NCBI GenBank assembly: GCA_964583765.1
Contig: CAZOWW010000058.1
Coordinates: 1 to 34,671, forward strand
Direction: 5' to 3'
Length of the DNA: 34,671 nt
DNA from: CAZOWW01 sp964583765
Lineage (GTDB): Bacteria > Actinomycetota > Actinomycetes > Actinomycetales > Kineosporiaceae
This document shows, one piece after another, positions 1 through 8,955 of this stretch (its first letter is position 1; every line of letters starts with the position of its first letter). The notes beneath the pieces are model-generated. The model had not been told where the DNA came from and did no database searches. It was given only the letters and a program-made list of their open reading frames with translations. The translations under genes and the position numbers were made by a program.

Positions 1-7
1 GCCTCGC

Positions 8-78
8 GGTGGAGTGGCCGAGAGGCGAGGCAACGGCCTGCAAAGCCGTGTACACGGGTTCAAATCCCGTCTCCACCT
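8..78 (+). tRNA. tRNA-Cys (GCA)
   Basis: A full cloverleaf can be folded: acceptor stem GGTGGAG (8-14) pairs with CTCCACC (71-77), with discriminator T78. The anticodon loop CTGCAAA gives anticodon GCA. The T-arm GGGTTCAAATCCC is standard. The length of 71 nt is usual for bacterial tRNA-Cys, and no CCA is encoded. Confidence 0.95.
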
Positions 79-132
79 CGGATCCGGTTGAGCACGTGTG
101 AACGGTGACGGTGCTCGGCCGTTGGTCCATGC

Positions 133-204
133 GGGCGATTAGCTCAGTGGGAGAGCGCTTCCTTGACACGGAAGAGGCCACTGGTTCAATCCCAGTATCG
201 CCCA
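133..204 (+). tRNA. tRNA-Val (GAC), presumed integration target
   Basis: The acceptor stem GGGCGAT (133-139) pairs with ATCGCCC (197-203), and the anticodon loop TTGACAC gives GAC. The T-arm carries GGTTCAATCC. The 3' half of this gene and the bases just beyond it (169-231) recur in degenerate form at 2897-2959, and an integrase relic points toward it, so this tRNA was probably the attachment site of an integrated element. The tRNA itself is intact. Confidence 0.95.
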
Positions 205-231
205 CTCGAAACACGCAGGTCAGGGCCCCGT
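169..231 (+). repeat. attL-like direct repeat (tRNA-Val 3' end)
   Basis: This 63-bp stretch spans the anticodon stem 3' side, T-arm and acceptor 3' strand of tRNA-Val plus 27 bp downstream. It aligns without gaps to 2897-2959 with 52 of 63 identical bases. Most mismatches are transitions. The first 17 and last 9 positions are identical. This is the geometry of an att site reconstituted within a tRNA gene. Confidence 0.7.
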
Positions 232-280
232 TCCGGTTTCTCGGACAGGGGCCCTTCCCGTTGAGTGACTAACTGAGTGA

Positions 281-763
281 CTAACGCTCGGTCTGCGAGC
301 CGAAGATGCTGTCCATGGCGACGGCACCGCCTTGGAGCACGGGGCGGAGCTGCTTGCGGTAGACGGTCTCGGTGACGGTGGTGCTCCGGTGCCCGACCAG
401 GCGGGAGATCTCTTCCAGGGGGACCCCGCTGTCGGAGAGCGGGGAGACGAAGCTGTGCCGAAGCTCCCGGGGCGTCCGCTCCCGAGGGTCGAGTCCCTCG
501 ACTCCCGCGATGGCCGTGTCTGCCAGGGTGAGTCGAGGCCAGCGGCTCGTAGCAACTCCGGTTGACAGGGCGATGTAGGCGTGGAGCCGGCGCTTCTCGA
601 CGGCCACGAGCACGGGATCGGCCAGCGGTGGGGTGAGCGCCTTCGAAGGACGTCCTGGCTGCCCGGTGGGGACCGTGCACAGGGCGACGACGTTGCGCTT
701 CACCTTGTCCTGCGCCATGGCGCGTTTCATCGCCCGGGCGAGTTGGGCGCCCAGGGCCCGGTG
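281..763 (-). pseudogene. Degraded tyrosine-recombinase integrase
   Basis: The reading frame holds the C-terminal half of an actinomycete tyrosine integrase. It has the RELRHSF box, LVGHRSTTVTETVYRKQ with the conserved GH and the nucleophilic Tyr, and the usual tail ending MDSIFG. In-frame integrase-like codons (HRALGAQLARAM) continue upstream of the first ATG at 730 to about 763, after which similarity stops. Between the core-binding part (through LHAYIALS) and the catalytic C-terminus roughly 100 residues expected for the family are missing, including the first catalytic Arg. It is therefore an N-terminally lost, internally deleted relic. Its 3' end faces tRNA-Val, the normal orientation for an element integrated in a tRNA. 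It is unlikely to be active. Confidence 0.8.
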
Positions 764-1036
764 GGTAGGCGGCGGCGGTTGGGGTGAGATCGGGGTGGTG
801 CGTGGGCATGGCAGGTCCCCCAGAGGCCGTGAGGGGTGCCCGTGGGGTGTCGGGGCCGGGTGGCCGCGCCGACAGGGCGGACGGAGGTGGTCGTGCCAGC
901 ATGATCTCGGGTTGCACTTCGCGGGTAAGTGCCACCCGTTATGCCCGTCTCCTAAGCACGAGGAGCGGGACCGTGTCTCACGCTACGAGACGGCTCGGCG
1001 GAGTGCAGTTGTAGTACGGGGCCGCCTCGCATCCGC

Positions 1037-2719
1037 ATGCCCGTCGGCAAGATCATGATCAGGTCCGGGCGGCGGTCATGGGGTTCAAGTTGGCCATCGC
1101 CCGGCTCGATGAAGTACCTGCACGGTTCTCCGGAAGGAACGGACCAGCAGGTGTCGTCGGGCCAGGAGGATGTACTGGCTGCCAAGTCATGGTCGATCCG
1201 ACGTTCACTGACGACGCTCTCCGTGGTCGTCCTCGCCTGTTGTGCGCTGGCCGGACGACTCACTTTCGGCCAGTGGCAGCGCTCGCAGACTGCCCAGACC
1301 AGGCTCAACGAACAATTGCAGGCCAAAGCCGCCACGGACCGGCTTGCAGTGCTGAACGAGCAGATCCAGAAGAGCATCATCACCGTGCAGTATGTGCAGA
1401 ACGCGCCGGTCGCGGGGCTGAGCCAGATGATCAAGGCTGCGCAGGGTGAGGTCGCGAAGCTGGTCGAGCAGGAGTCCGCCGCGGGATTGCCGTCGGCGCA
1501 GGTGAGCGCGATCCAGCGGATCGGCAAGGACATCTCCGACTACGTCACCTGGATGTTCTCCCAATCCAAGGCGAACTCGGCGGCCGACATCCAGGCCCGC
1601 CACGACACGTACCAGGCGATGATGGCCAAACAGGCACAGGCCGTGGCCGCAGCGCAGAAGTTGGCCGACGAGAACGCGGCCGCGAAGGTCGGCGAGACGC
1701 GGTCAGTGATGCGCTCTCTCGTGTGGATGATGGCGATCATCTGCATGAGCGCTGCGATCCTGTTGCCGGGATTGTTGTTCCTGTTCGGCCGACAGTTGAT
1801 CCGTCGGGTGGCGCAGCTCGGAGCGGCGCTCCGACGGGTGGCCGAGGGCGATCTGACGGTGCGGGTGGCGGCCAGCGGCCGGGACGAGGTCTCGATGATG
1901 GCCGCATCCGTGAACCATGCGCTGGAGCGGATAGGGGCCGTGTTCGTCTCGATCCAACGCGTGGCCGGCAGTCTTGCCGAGGCTGCTACGGGGTTGACCG
2001 ACCTCGCGGTCCGTGTCGGTCGCTCCGCGGAGGAGACCTCCCAGCGGGCCGGTGTCGTCGCGCACGGCGCGGATGCGGTGTCGCAGAACGTGCAGTCGGT
2101 CGCCGCCGGAAGCGAGGAGATGGGCACGTCGATCTCGGAGATCGCGCGGAACGCGAACGAGGCGGTGCAGGTGGCGACCGGCGCGGTGCGGGCGGTGGAG
2201 TCCACGACGGACACGATGAGCAAGCTCGGGGAGTCGAGTCGGCAGATCGGGGACCTGGTCCGGCTGATCACCTCGATCGCGGAGCAGACGAACCTGCTGG
2301 CACTGAACGCCACGATCGAGGCAGCAAGGGCCGGCGACGCCGGCAAGGGATTCGCGGTCGTGGCCGAAGAGGTCAAGCAGTTGGCCCAGGAGACGGCCCG
2401 GGCGACCGACGACATCTCCCGACGCGTGGAGGCGATCCAGGAGGACGCCGACAACGCCGCAACGGCGATCATGAGGATCAACGAGTTCCAGACCACGATC
2501 GCCTCCGCGGTGGAGGAACAGACCGCGACCACGCGGGCCATCAACAGCGGGGTCTCCGATGCCGCAGCTGGCTCCGGGGACATCGCCGAGAACATCTCCC
2601 GAGTGGCCTCGGCCGCGGGGGAAACGGCCTCCTCGATGGCCGACGCGAGTTCCGGTGCTGCCGCGCTGTCCGCCATGAGCAGCGAACTCACCGGCCTCAT
2701 CGCAAGCTTCCACCTCTGA
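1037..2719 (+). CDS. Methyl-accepting chemotaxis protein
   Basis: The product is about 560 aa if the first ATG is used. A transmembrane segment lies near residues 57-76, followed by a helical extracellular sensor region of about 150 residues. A second transmembrane segment is near 229-251, then a HAMP domain to about 305, then the methyl-accepting signalling domain. The hairpin tip EQTNLLALNATIEAARAG and the following GFAVVAEEVKQLA are conserved, so coupling to CheA/CheW is expected. There is no C-terminal CheR tether. The start is unsure: neither the first ATG nor ATG 1109 has a clear Shine-Dalgarno, and GTG 1151 follows GGAAGGA. No chemotaxis gene is nearby, so it is an orphan receptor. It lies between two att-like repeats and may be cargo of the old element. 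Confidence 0.9.
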   Translation: MPVGKIMIRSGRRSWGSSWPSPGSMKYLHGSPEGTDQQVSSGQEDVLAAKSWSIRRSLTTLSVVVLACCALAGRLTFGQWQRSQTAQTRLNEQLQAKAATDRLAVLNEQIQKSIITVQYVQNAPVAGLSQMIKAAQGEVAKLVEQESAAGLPSAQVSAIQRIGKDISDYVTWMFSQSKANSAADIQARHDTYQAMMAKQAQAVAAAQKLADENAAAKVGETRSVMRSLVWMMAIICMSAAILLPGLLFLFGRQLIRRVAQLGAALRRVAEGDLTVRVAASGRDEVSMMAASVNHALERIGAVFVSIQRVAGSLAEAATGLTDLAVRVGRSAEETSQRAGVVAHGADAVSQNVQSVAAGSEEMGTSISEIARNANEAVQVATGAVRAVESTTDTMSKLGESSRQIGDLVRLITSIAEQTNLLALNATIEAARAGDAGKGFAVVAEEVKQLAQETARATDDISRRVEAIQEDADNAATAIMRINEFQTTIASAVEEQTATTRAINSGVSDAAAGSGDIAENISRVASAAGETASSMADASSGAAALSAMSSELTGLIASFHL

Positions 2720-2826
2720 CCCAGGGCCAGCAGGACGCCCGGCAGCAACCCAGCCCCTCCGGACAGAACCCCGACCGGACACGGTCAAGCCACCTCGTCC
2801 GCCTCGACTTCACTCTGGCAGCCTGA

Positions 2827-2875
2827 CCGGGATCAACCATCAGGGTCTGACAAAGACCCCGATGGTTGATCCCGG
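2827..2875. terminator. Bidirectional terminator hairpin
   Basis: A 22-bp stem (2827-2848 with 2854-2875) has one A-C mismatch and a 5-nt loop GACAA. It sits between the convergent chemoreceptor gene and the LacI-like/GGDEF/EAL gene. No T-tract follows, as is common for actinomycete terminators, and the symmetry allows it to serve both strands. Confidence 0.85.
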
Positions 2876-2896
2876 ACATGCCGGGGCGGGTGCGCC

Positions 2897-2959
2897 CGGA
2901 AGAGGCCACTGGTCCGATCCCGGAATCACTCGCCCGAAACATGCAGTTCGGGGCCCCGT
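2897..2959 (+). repeat. Degenerate attR-like copy of the tRNA-Val 3' end
   Basis: It matches 169-231 at 52/63 positions without gaps. The copy would not fold as a tRNA acceptor, because the ATCGCCC strand is mutated. It lies 14 bp from the stop of the next minus-strand gene and just outside the terminator hairpin. It marks the probable right boundary of a ~2.73-kb integrated remnant. Confidence 0.65.
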
Positions 2960-2973
2960 CAGCGGCCACGAGT

Positions 2974-5900
2974 TCAGGAACGGGCGGCCACGACGTCGGC
3001 CTGGGCGAGCAGGAGGCGGGTGGCCTCCGCAGCGGGGACCGGCCGGGCGAACAGGTAGCCCTGGACCAGGGGACAGCCCAGCTCGGCCAGTGCCTCGGCC
3101 TCGGCCTCGGTCTCGATGCCCTCGGCGATCACGGAGATCCCGAAACGAGCCCCCATCGTCACCATCAGGCCCACGAGTTCCCGGCTTCGGGTGCTGGTCC
3201 GCATGCGCTGGACGAAGGAGCGGTCGATCTTCAGCGCTCCGACCGGCAGCTCGTGCAGCGCCGACAGCGACGAGTGGCCCGTGCCGAAGTCGTCGACGTG
3301 CAGCTCCACGCCCTCCTTGCGTAACGCGCCCAGGAAGCTGACCGCGACCTCCTGGTTGTGCATGATGACGCCCTCGGTCACCTCGAACACCACCGCGGAC
3401 GCCGGCACCGCGTACCGGGCCAGGGCTCCCCGCAGCACCGGGAGCAGGTCCGGGTCCCAGAACTGCCGGTTCGAGAGGTTGACGCTCACCGTGCGGTCGC
3501 CGAACCCGGGCACGGTGTCACACCACGCGCGGATCTGGCGGCACGCCTCCCTGATCGTCCACTGGCCGATCGGGCGGGTCCGCCCGGTGGCCTCGGCGAC
3601 CGGCAGGAAGTCGTTCGGCGGCACCAGACCCCGTTGGGGGTGGTTCCAACGGATCAGTGCCTCCAGCCCGACGATCCGCCGGGTGTCCAGCCGGAGGATG
3701 GGTTGGTAGTACAGCTCGAACTGCTCCTCGGCGATGGCGCGGTCGAGCGCCGACTCCATCTGCAGTCGGGCCATGGCGCGGGCGTGCATCGCCTCGTCGA
3801 ACAGGACGACCGAGCCGGGCCCCTGCTCCTTGGCGCGGTACATCGCCGTGTCGGCGTCGCGCACGTACTCGTCGGCCGTCCCGTGGCCGGCAGCGCTCAC
3901 GGCGACACCCGCCGATGCCGTGATCGTCCGGGTCGCCTCGACCAGCGCCACGGGCACGGACAGGACCGACAGCAGGCGTTTGACGACGTCCGGCAAGCTG
4001 GGCAGGTCGCGGACGTCGTCGATGAGGAGCACGAACTCGTCACCGCCGAACCGCGACACCGTGTCGTCGGCGCGCAGCTCCCTGCTCAGTCGATTCGCCA
4101 CCTGGATGAGCAACTCGTCCCCGATCTGGTGGCCGAGGCTGTCGTTGACCACCTTGAAGCCGTCGAGGTCCAGGAAGACGACCGCGAAGGTGTAGTCGGG
4201 GTGGCGTTCGGTGCGCAGGATCGCCCGGTCGAGCCGTTCGAGGAACAGAGCGCGGTTGGGCAGCCCCGTGAGCAGGTCGTAGTGGGCGTCGTGCCGCAGC
4301 CGCTCCTCCAGTTGCTTGCGCTCGGTGACGTCGGTCATCGACCCGACGAGGCGGGAGACGTTCCCGTCGGTGTCCTGCACGGACTGCGCGTTGGTGATCA
4401 TCCACCGGTAGGTGCCGTCCGCGGTGCGGATCCGGTACTCGACCTCCAGGGACGGCTCGCACCCGGCCAGGTGGTTCGCTAGGGCCCGGTCGAAGACGGG
4501 CCGGTCCTCCGGATGGACCCGGCTCAGCCACTCGTGGGCGGTGGCGGCGACCTCGTCCTCGGCGTGCCCCAGCAGCGCCTTCCAGCGGGCCGAGTAGTAC
4601 ACGGCGCCAGAGGTGAGGTCCCAGTCCCACATGCCGTCGTTGGCGGCCTCCGCGGCGAGGGCGTACCGCTCCTCGCTCAGCCGCAGCCGCTCCAGCCCCT
4701 GTTCCTGGTCCAGACCCGCGGTCAGGAGCACGGACCAGTGGTTGAAGCGCTCGAAGACCGCCTCCTCCATGACGTCGAAGGGGCCCGCGAGGGCGAGGAA
4801 GCCGTGGTCACTGCCGTCGAACCTGACCGGCAGCACGAACGTGAGCTCGTCGGGGTGCCCGTCGTCCAGGCCGACCAGGCCGGCCGGTGGGAAGGCGCCG
4901 ATCTCGCAGTGCTCGTCGCGGCGCCCGAGCGGGTCCTTGTCGGGGTAGCTGCCCGCGATGCGCAGCCGGCCGCGGCGCGACCGGTCGTGCGGGTCGCTCC
5001 ACAGGGCCAGGCACCCGGCCCGCACGTCGGTGCCCTCCAGCCAGCTCAGGGACCGGACGTCCCGGTGCTTCCGGCGCACCAGACCCGTGCTGATCATGTT
5101 GTAGCGACGCTGGATCTCCACGTGCTGGTTGACCACGGCATCGCTGTGCGTGCGCCGGTAGAACTGCAGCGCGTGCACGGCGACGTCCACGGCGTACCGG
5201 TCCAGCGTGGTCTCGGCGAGCACGTCGTCGGGTGCGAGCCGGGCGGCGACCGAACGTGCGAGCTGCCGCACCGCGGCCAGGGCGTTCAGAGGGTAGGAGG
5301 AGCGGGACGCCACGTGGCGCAACGCGTCGGTGGCGGACTTGTCGGCGGCGCTCAGGTCCGCCTCCGGCGCGCGGAGCACCTCGGCGAACAGGGCGACCAG
5401 CCGGTGCACGGCGGATCGCAGGCCCTCCTGCTGGGTGCTCGTCGGCTCCTCCTCGCCGTGCAGCGCCCGGGCCAACTCCGGGACGAAGGGGCGGCTGAGG
5501 TCCTCCAGACCGGGCTGGGCGGCCGTGCCGCCGGCCTCCCTGGAGCGGCAGCCGCAGGACTCCCGGACGACGAAGGTGACCGGCATGCAGTGCAGACCCG
5601 GCGGCACGGACTCGCCGGCCAGGGCCCGCAACGCGAGCGTGCAGGCCGTCGCGCCGGCCGTCGTGAAGCTCTGGGCCACGGTCGACAGCGGAGGGTGGTA
5701 CTCGGCGGCCTCGGCGATGTCGTCGAACCCGACCACCGCCACGTCGTCAGGGACCACGATGCCGTCCGCGACGAGCGCCTCGATCAGGGCCATCGCGGTC
5801 ACGTCGGTGCAGGCCACCACCGCGGTCGGCAACTCGGGGGAGTCGCGCAGGCGCCGGACGGCGGCGGCACCGTCATAGGTCTCGTCGAGCCGCCAGGCGA

Positions 5901-6438
5901 CGGGGACCGGAGCGGTGGGGGTGAGGCCGTTCGCCTCCATGGCCACCCGGTACGCCTCGTACCGGATGGCGTCGTCGGCGTTGGCCGGCTCCCGGCCCAC
6001 GAACGCGATGTTCGAGTGCCCGTGCCCGACCAGGTGGTCCAGGGTCGCCCTGATGCCCTGGGCGTTGTCGGGGACGACGGTCGGGCAGTGGAACCCCGCC
6101 GGCGCCTGGTACACGGTGACGACCGGCTTGCCGGTCGCGGCGAACTCGTGCAGGTAGGCGGCGTCGACCGCCGCCTGGGGGACGACCAGGGCGTCGAGGT
6201 GGTCCCACGCGACGGGCGAGGTGAACAGTTCGTTCTCGAAGTCCCGCAGGCCCGCGTCGTGGGTCTGCAGCGCCACCACCCGCGCGCCGTGCGCGCTGGC
6301 CGTGTCGACCACTCCGGTGAGCATGCTGCCGAAGAAGTAGCCGTGGACGTTCGGGGCGATGAAGCCGATGACGGGTCGTTCGCGCCGAATACTGGTGCCG
6401 CCGATGTCCCCCTCCTGGTCAGGGGTCGCTGACGCCAT
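2974..6438 (-). CDS. LacI-like sensor / GAF-like / PAS / GGDEF-EAL cyclic-di-GMP enzyme
   Basis: The product is about 1154 aa from ATG 6438; an in-frame ATG at 6492 is possible and neither has a strong Shine-Dalgarno. Residues ~20-300 form a LacI/periplasmic-binding-type ligand domain (RPVIGFIAPNVHGYF at the start, VAVVGFDD near 240) ending in a RESCGC motif. There is no helix-turn-helix and no signal peptide. A GAF-like region (~445-580) and a PAS domain (~600-722) follow. GGDEF (RFGGDEF near 796) has a canonical upstream RADD inhibitory site. The EAL domain keeps EALIRW near 925, DDFGTGHSSL near 1049 and a C-terminal QGYLFARP. Both catalytic signatures are complete, so the protein could make and degrade c-di-GMP in the cytoplasm under control of a small ligand, perhaps a sugar. 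Which activity dominates cannot be read. Confidence 0.9.
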   Translation of the reverse strand: MASATPDQEGDIGGTSIRRERPVIGFIAPNVHGYFFGSMLTGVVDTASAHGARVVALQTHDAGLRDFENELFTSPVAWDHLDALVVPQAAVDAAYLHEFAATGKPVVTVYQAPAGFHCPTVVPDNAQGIRATLDHLVGHGHSNIAFVGREPANADDAIRYEAYRVAMEANGLTPTAPVPVAWRLDETYDGAAAVRRLRDSPELPTAVVACTDVTAMALIEALVADGIVVPDDVAVVGFDDIAEAAEYHPPLSTVAQSFTTAGATACTLALRALAGESVPPGLHCMPVTFVVRESCGCRSREAGGTAAQPGLEDLSRPFVPELARALHGEEEPTSTQQEGLRSAVHRLVALFAEVLRAPEADLSAADKSATDALRHVASRSSYPLNALAAVRQLARSVAARLAPDDVLAETTLDRYAVDVAVHALQFYRRTHSDAVVNQHVEIQRRYNMISTGLVRRKHRDVRSLSWLEGTDVRAGCLALWSDPHDRSRRGRLRIAGSYPDKDPLGRRDEHCEIGAFPPAGLVGLDDGHPDELTFVLPVRFDGSDHGFLALAGPFDVMEEAVFERFNHWSVLLTAGLDQEQGLERLRLSEERYALAAEAANDGMWDWDLTSGAVYYSARWKALLGHAEDEVAATAHEWLSRVHPEDRPVFDRALANHLAGCEPSLEVEYRIRTADGTYRWMITNAQSVQDTDGNVSRLVGSMTDVTERKQLEERLRHDAHYDLLTGLPNRALFLERLDRAILRTERHPDYTFAVVFLDLDGFKVVNDSLGHQIGDELLIQVANRLSRELRADDTVSRFGGDEFVLLIDDVRDLPSLPDVVKRLLSVLSVPVALVEATRTITASAGVAVSAAGHGTADEYVRDADTAMYRAKEQGPGSVVLFDEAMHARAMARLQMESALDRAIAEEQFELYYQPILRLDTRRIVGLEALIRWNHPQRGLVPPNDFLPVAEATGRTRPIGQWTIREACRQIRAWCDTVPGFGDRTVSVNLSNRQFWDPDLLPVLRGALARYAVPASAVVFEVTEGVIMHNQEVAVSFLGALRKEGVELHVDDFGTGHSSLSALHELPVGALKIDRSFVQRMRTSTRSRELVGLMVTMGARFGISVIAEGIETEAEAEALAELGCPLVQGYLFARPVPAAEATRLLLAQADVVAARS

Positions 6439-6540
6439 GGGAAAGGGGTATCGACAGGTCCGGTCCGGATCTGGAGAGTCCCGGCAGTGCATCCGGTCCG
6501 GCCTCGACGGACCTGGAGGACGCCAGGGGTCCGGGAGCGA

Positions 6541-8598
6541 CTACGGAGCGGTCATGTCCTCCCCGTCCATGACGATTCGGTCCCGACCGCCCAGCTTGGC
6601 GGTGTAGAGCGCCTTGTCCGCGGCGTCGACGAGATCGCGGGCGCAGGCATAGTCCCCGGGGGGCATGGAGGCGATCCCCAGGCTGGCGGTGAGGAGCGGG
6701 GAGACCCTGGATGCCTGGTGGGGGACCCCTGCCGCGGCGAGCTCACGTCTGAAGCGCACCGCCACGGACATGGCCCCCCGAACTCCGCTGTCGGGCAGCA
6801 CCGCCGCGAATTCCTCCCCACCGTACCGGCAGACGATGTCGTGTCGTTCACGCACGGATCGTCGTAGACACGAAGCCACCACCTGCAGGGCGCTGTCCCC
6901 GGCGAGATGGCCATAGCGATCATTGTAATCCTTGAAGAAATCAACATCTATCATTATCAGGGACAGTGGCGCATGCCGCTTGACGGTGCTCGCCCACTGC
7001 TGCTCGAGGTAGCTGTCGAAAGTGCTCCGATTCGCGATCTGCGTCAGCCCGTCCCTCATCGCCGAGTACTGGAGCTCCTCGTAGGCCGCCTGAAGTTCAC
7101 GGGTCCGCTCGGCCACGACCCGTTCCAGCGATTGAGCATACGTTCGCGCCCGCAGGGAGTTGAACACCGTGTCCAGGGCTCGCGAGAGGTCGACACGTAA
7201 CAGCTCGCTGAGCACCGCGGACTGGCGTTCGGCGTCGAACACGAGGTATCCGAACGTGCTGGCGCCGACCGACAACGGCTGCAGGATGGGAACGTCCGAA
7301 TCCAGCTCACCTCGTAGGGCCTCGGGAAGGATTTCCCGGTAGGAGAACAGTGTCCTGGGGGGTGTTTCGAGGGCATCGCCCCGGTAGGCCATCGCCAGCC
7401 GGAGCGGCTCGTCCAGCCCGCCGGGGGGTTCTTCCCGGAGCGAGCGGTCCTGGAGGGCGAGGAAGCACTTGGTGATGCCGAGTTGGCCGAGGCGGGAGCC
7501 GAGGGATTCCGCGACGTCGGAGACAGACTCGCAGCGGATCATGGTGCGGCTCTGGCCCATGATCGCGCTCAGGGTCGCCAGTTGTTGTCGGGTCACCCGC
7601 GTCGCCGTCGCCGCGGCCTGCAGTTCCGACGCGAACCGGTCGGCTTCGATCACCTGGTGGCTGCCTCGTGGTTGTTGTTCGGAATCGGGGTCCCGCCGTT
7701 CGGCGTCCTCTTCGGGAGTTGTTTCCGGCAGGTCGGACGTCCGGGTCCACGGCAACCTGGCAGTGGAGCGGCGTACCACCAGGCTCGAAGGAACCACGAG
7801 ACACTGCCCGGCGGTTTCACCCGCCATCATCTTCAGCAGCATGCTGGCCGCAGCTGCTCCCTGCTCGTGCAGGTTCTGGTCCACCGTGGTCAGATCGGGC
7901 CAGCTCCATGCTGCTCTGTCACTGTTGTCGAACCCGCAGACGAGCACGTCACCGGGAACGTCGAGTCCGTAGTCGTTCAGTGCGTTGATGGCCCCGAAGG
8001 CCGCCTCGTCGTTCAAACAGACGACAGCATCCAGGTCCCGGCGGAACCGCAGGAATTCACGCATCACTCGGTACGAGACGTCCTCCCGGAAGTTGCCGGT
8101 CAGGAACCGGTCCTCTCCGCAATCGATCTGCCTTTTCGCAAGTTCGCCACAAAAGACCCTCTCGCGCGCGATCGAATCGTTCTGGTGCGGAAGTCCCCGT
8201 ATCAGGACAGGGCGACGAGCGTTGCACTCGTCCAGGAGGTGAACCATGAGCGCCCGCATCCCCGAGGCGTTCTCGCCACTGACGCTGGGGCGGTCCTTCT
8301 CCTCGTTGGCGAAGCACACCGTGGGCAGGCCGGAGGCGTCCAGGGACGTCCGCAGCTCGAGGCTTCGCTCGGGTGAGACCGCGGGCAGGAGGAGGACTCC
8401 GTGGAACGCCCTTCTCTGGATCAGGGCGAGGGTCAGTTCCGATCCCCGGGCGGCATATGGTTCATTGGCGATCATGATGGCCGAAACGCCGTTCCGGACG
8501 AACACCTCCTTGGCGCCGTCCAGGATTCCCGAGTGGTAGTCGTTCATTCCCGTGACGATGATCCCCACGAGAGGACGGAGAGCGTCAGCACCGCTCAT
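6541..8598 (-). CDS. LacI-like sensor diguanylate cyclase
   Basis: The start is ATG 8598, directly preceded by GAGGGAGGA with good spacing; upstream codons are open but lack a ribosome site. The product is 685 aa. It begins directly with a LacI-type ligand-binding fold (PLVGIIVTGMNDYHSGIL, later VLVCGFDN) with no DNA-binding head. A central GAF-like region and a coiled segment lead to a C-terminal GGDEF domain with an active-type RYGGEEF near residue 590. The inhibitory RxxD site is not conserved (ERHD at that place), so product inhibition may be weak. It is the divergent neighbour and paralogue of the gene at 8956. It should link an intracellular ligand to c-di-GMP synthesis. No EAL domain is present. 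Confidence 0.9.
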   Translation of the reverse strand: MSGADALRPLVGIIVTGMNDYHSGILDGAKEVFVRNGVSAIMIANEPYAARGSELTLALIQRRAFHGVLLLPAVSPERSLELRTSLDASGLPTVCFANEEKDRPSVSGENASGMRALMVHLLDECNARRPVLIRGLPHQNDSIARERVFCGELAKRQIDCGEDRFLTGNFREDVSYRVMREFLRFRRDLDAVVCLNDEAAFGAINALNDYGLDVPGDVLVCGFDNSDRAAWSWPDLTTVDQNLHEQGAAAASMLLKMMAGETAGQCLVVPSSLVVRRSTARLPWTRTSDLPETTPEEDAERRDPDSEQQPRGSHQVIEADRFASELQAAATATRVTRQQLATLSAIMGQSRTMIRCESVSDVAESLGSRLGQLGITKCFLALQDRSLREEPPGGLDEPLRLAMAYRGDALETPPRTLFSYREILPEALRGELDSDVPILQPLSVGASTFGYLVFDAERQSAVLSELLRVDLSRALDTVFNSLRARTYAQSLERVVAERTRELQAAYEELQYSAMRDGLTQIANRSTFDSYLEQQWASTVKRHAPLSLIMIDVDFFKDYNDRYGHLAGDSALQVVASCLRRSVRERHDIVCRYGGEEFAAVLPDSGVRGAMSVAVRFRRELAAAGVPHQASRVSPLLTASLGIASMPPGDYACARDLVDAADKALYTAKLGGRDRIVMDGEDMTAP

Positions 8599-8800
8599 GC
8601 GTCCTCCCTCAGGTGAAGCGTCACCCTTCGCCGCTGGTATCGACCTACGGCCGGAGGGTCTTGAGGTGCCCGGTTCCCGCCGCAACGGGATGATCGCGTA
8701 GGTCTGCTCCGGGACGTCCGACAGCGGCCTCGCCGGGGGAACCGCTGCCGTGGTCGGCGACCGCCCCACGACTCGCACGGCATCTCAAGCTGAGATCTCG

Positions 8801-8814
8801 GGATGTCGACATCC
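8801..8814. promoter_or_regulatory. 14-bp perfect palindrome, candidate operator
   Basis: GGATGTCGACATCC is fully self-complementary and sits roughly mid-way between divergent starts at 8598 and 8956. Length and symmetry suit a dimeric regulator. The two adjacent proteins lack DNA-binding domains, so the regulator would be encoded elsewhere. This is a candidate by position and symmetry only. Confidence 0.4.
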
Positions 8815-8817
8815 TCT

Positions 8818-8841
8818 CGACATCGACATCGACATCGACAT
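8818..8841 (+). repeat. Hexanucleotide tandem repeat (CGACAT)x4
   Basis: Four perfect CGACAT copies follow the palindrome at 8801-8814 by 3 bp, and the palindrome itself contains CGACAT. The array lies in the 5' region of the plus-strand cyclase. It could expand or contract by slippage. Confidence 0.8.
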
Positions 8842-8955
8842 CGATCGGAGTCGGGTATCGGAACCGGCGCTGTCCTGAACGGCGCGGACCAGGATCGGGG
8901 ACGGCGGGTGGCCGGCTCGTCGCGGCCGTGTTGCGAGGGCGGTGAGCAGGGAGCC

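Larger units (their letters stand above)
8599..8955. promoter_or_regulatory. Divergent intergenic region between two paralogous sensor cyclases
   Basis: This 357-bp spacer separates the start codons of two divergently read LacI-like/GGDEF genes and must hold both promoters. I see no clear -35/-10 pair. It does contain a perfect 14-bp palindrome at 8801-8814, GAGATCTC at 8792-8799, and a CGACAT tandem repeat at 8818-8841. The spacer is otherwise GC-rich without convincing genes. Confidence 0.6.

Noticed and set aside
186..935. A 249-codon frame spanning the integrase region.
   Set aside because: Low-complexity Pro/Arg-rich translation in a different phase from the frame with clear integrase motifs.
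2974..8598. LacI-family transcriptional repressors.
   Set aside because: The ligand-binding folds start within the first residues after the chosen starts, with no helix-turn-helix there or in the open codons upstream, and the C-termini are GGDEF/EAL enzymes.
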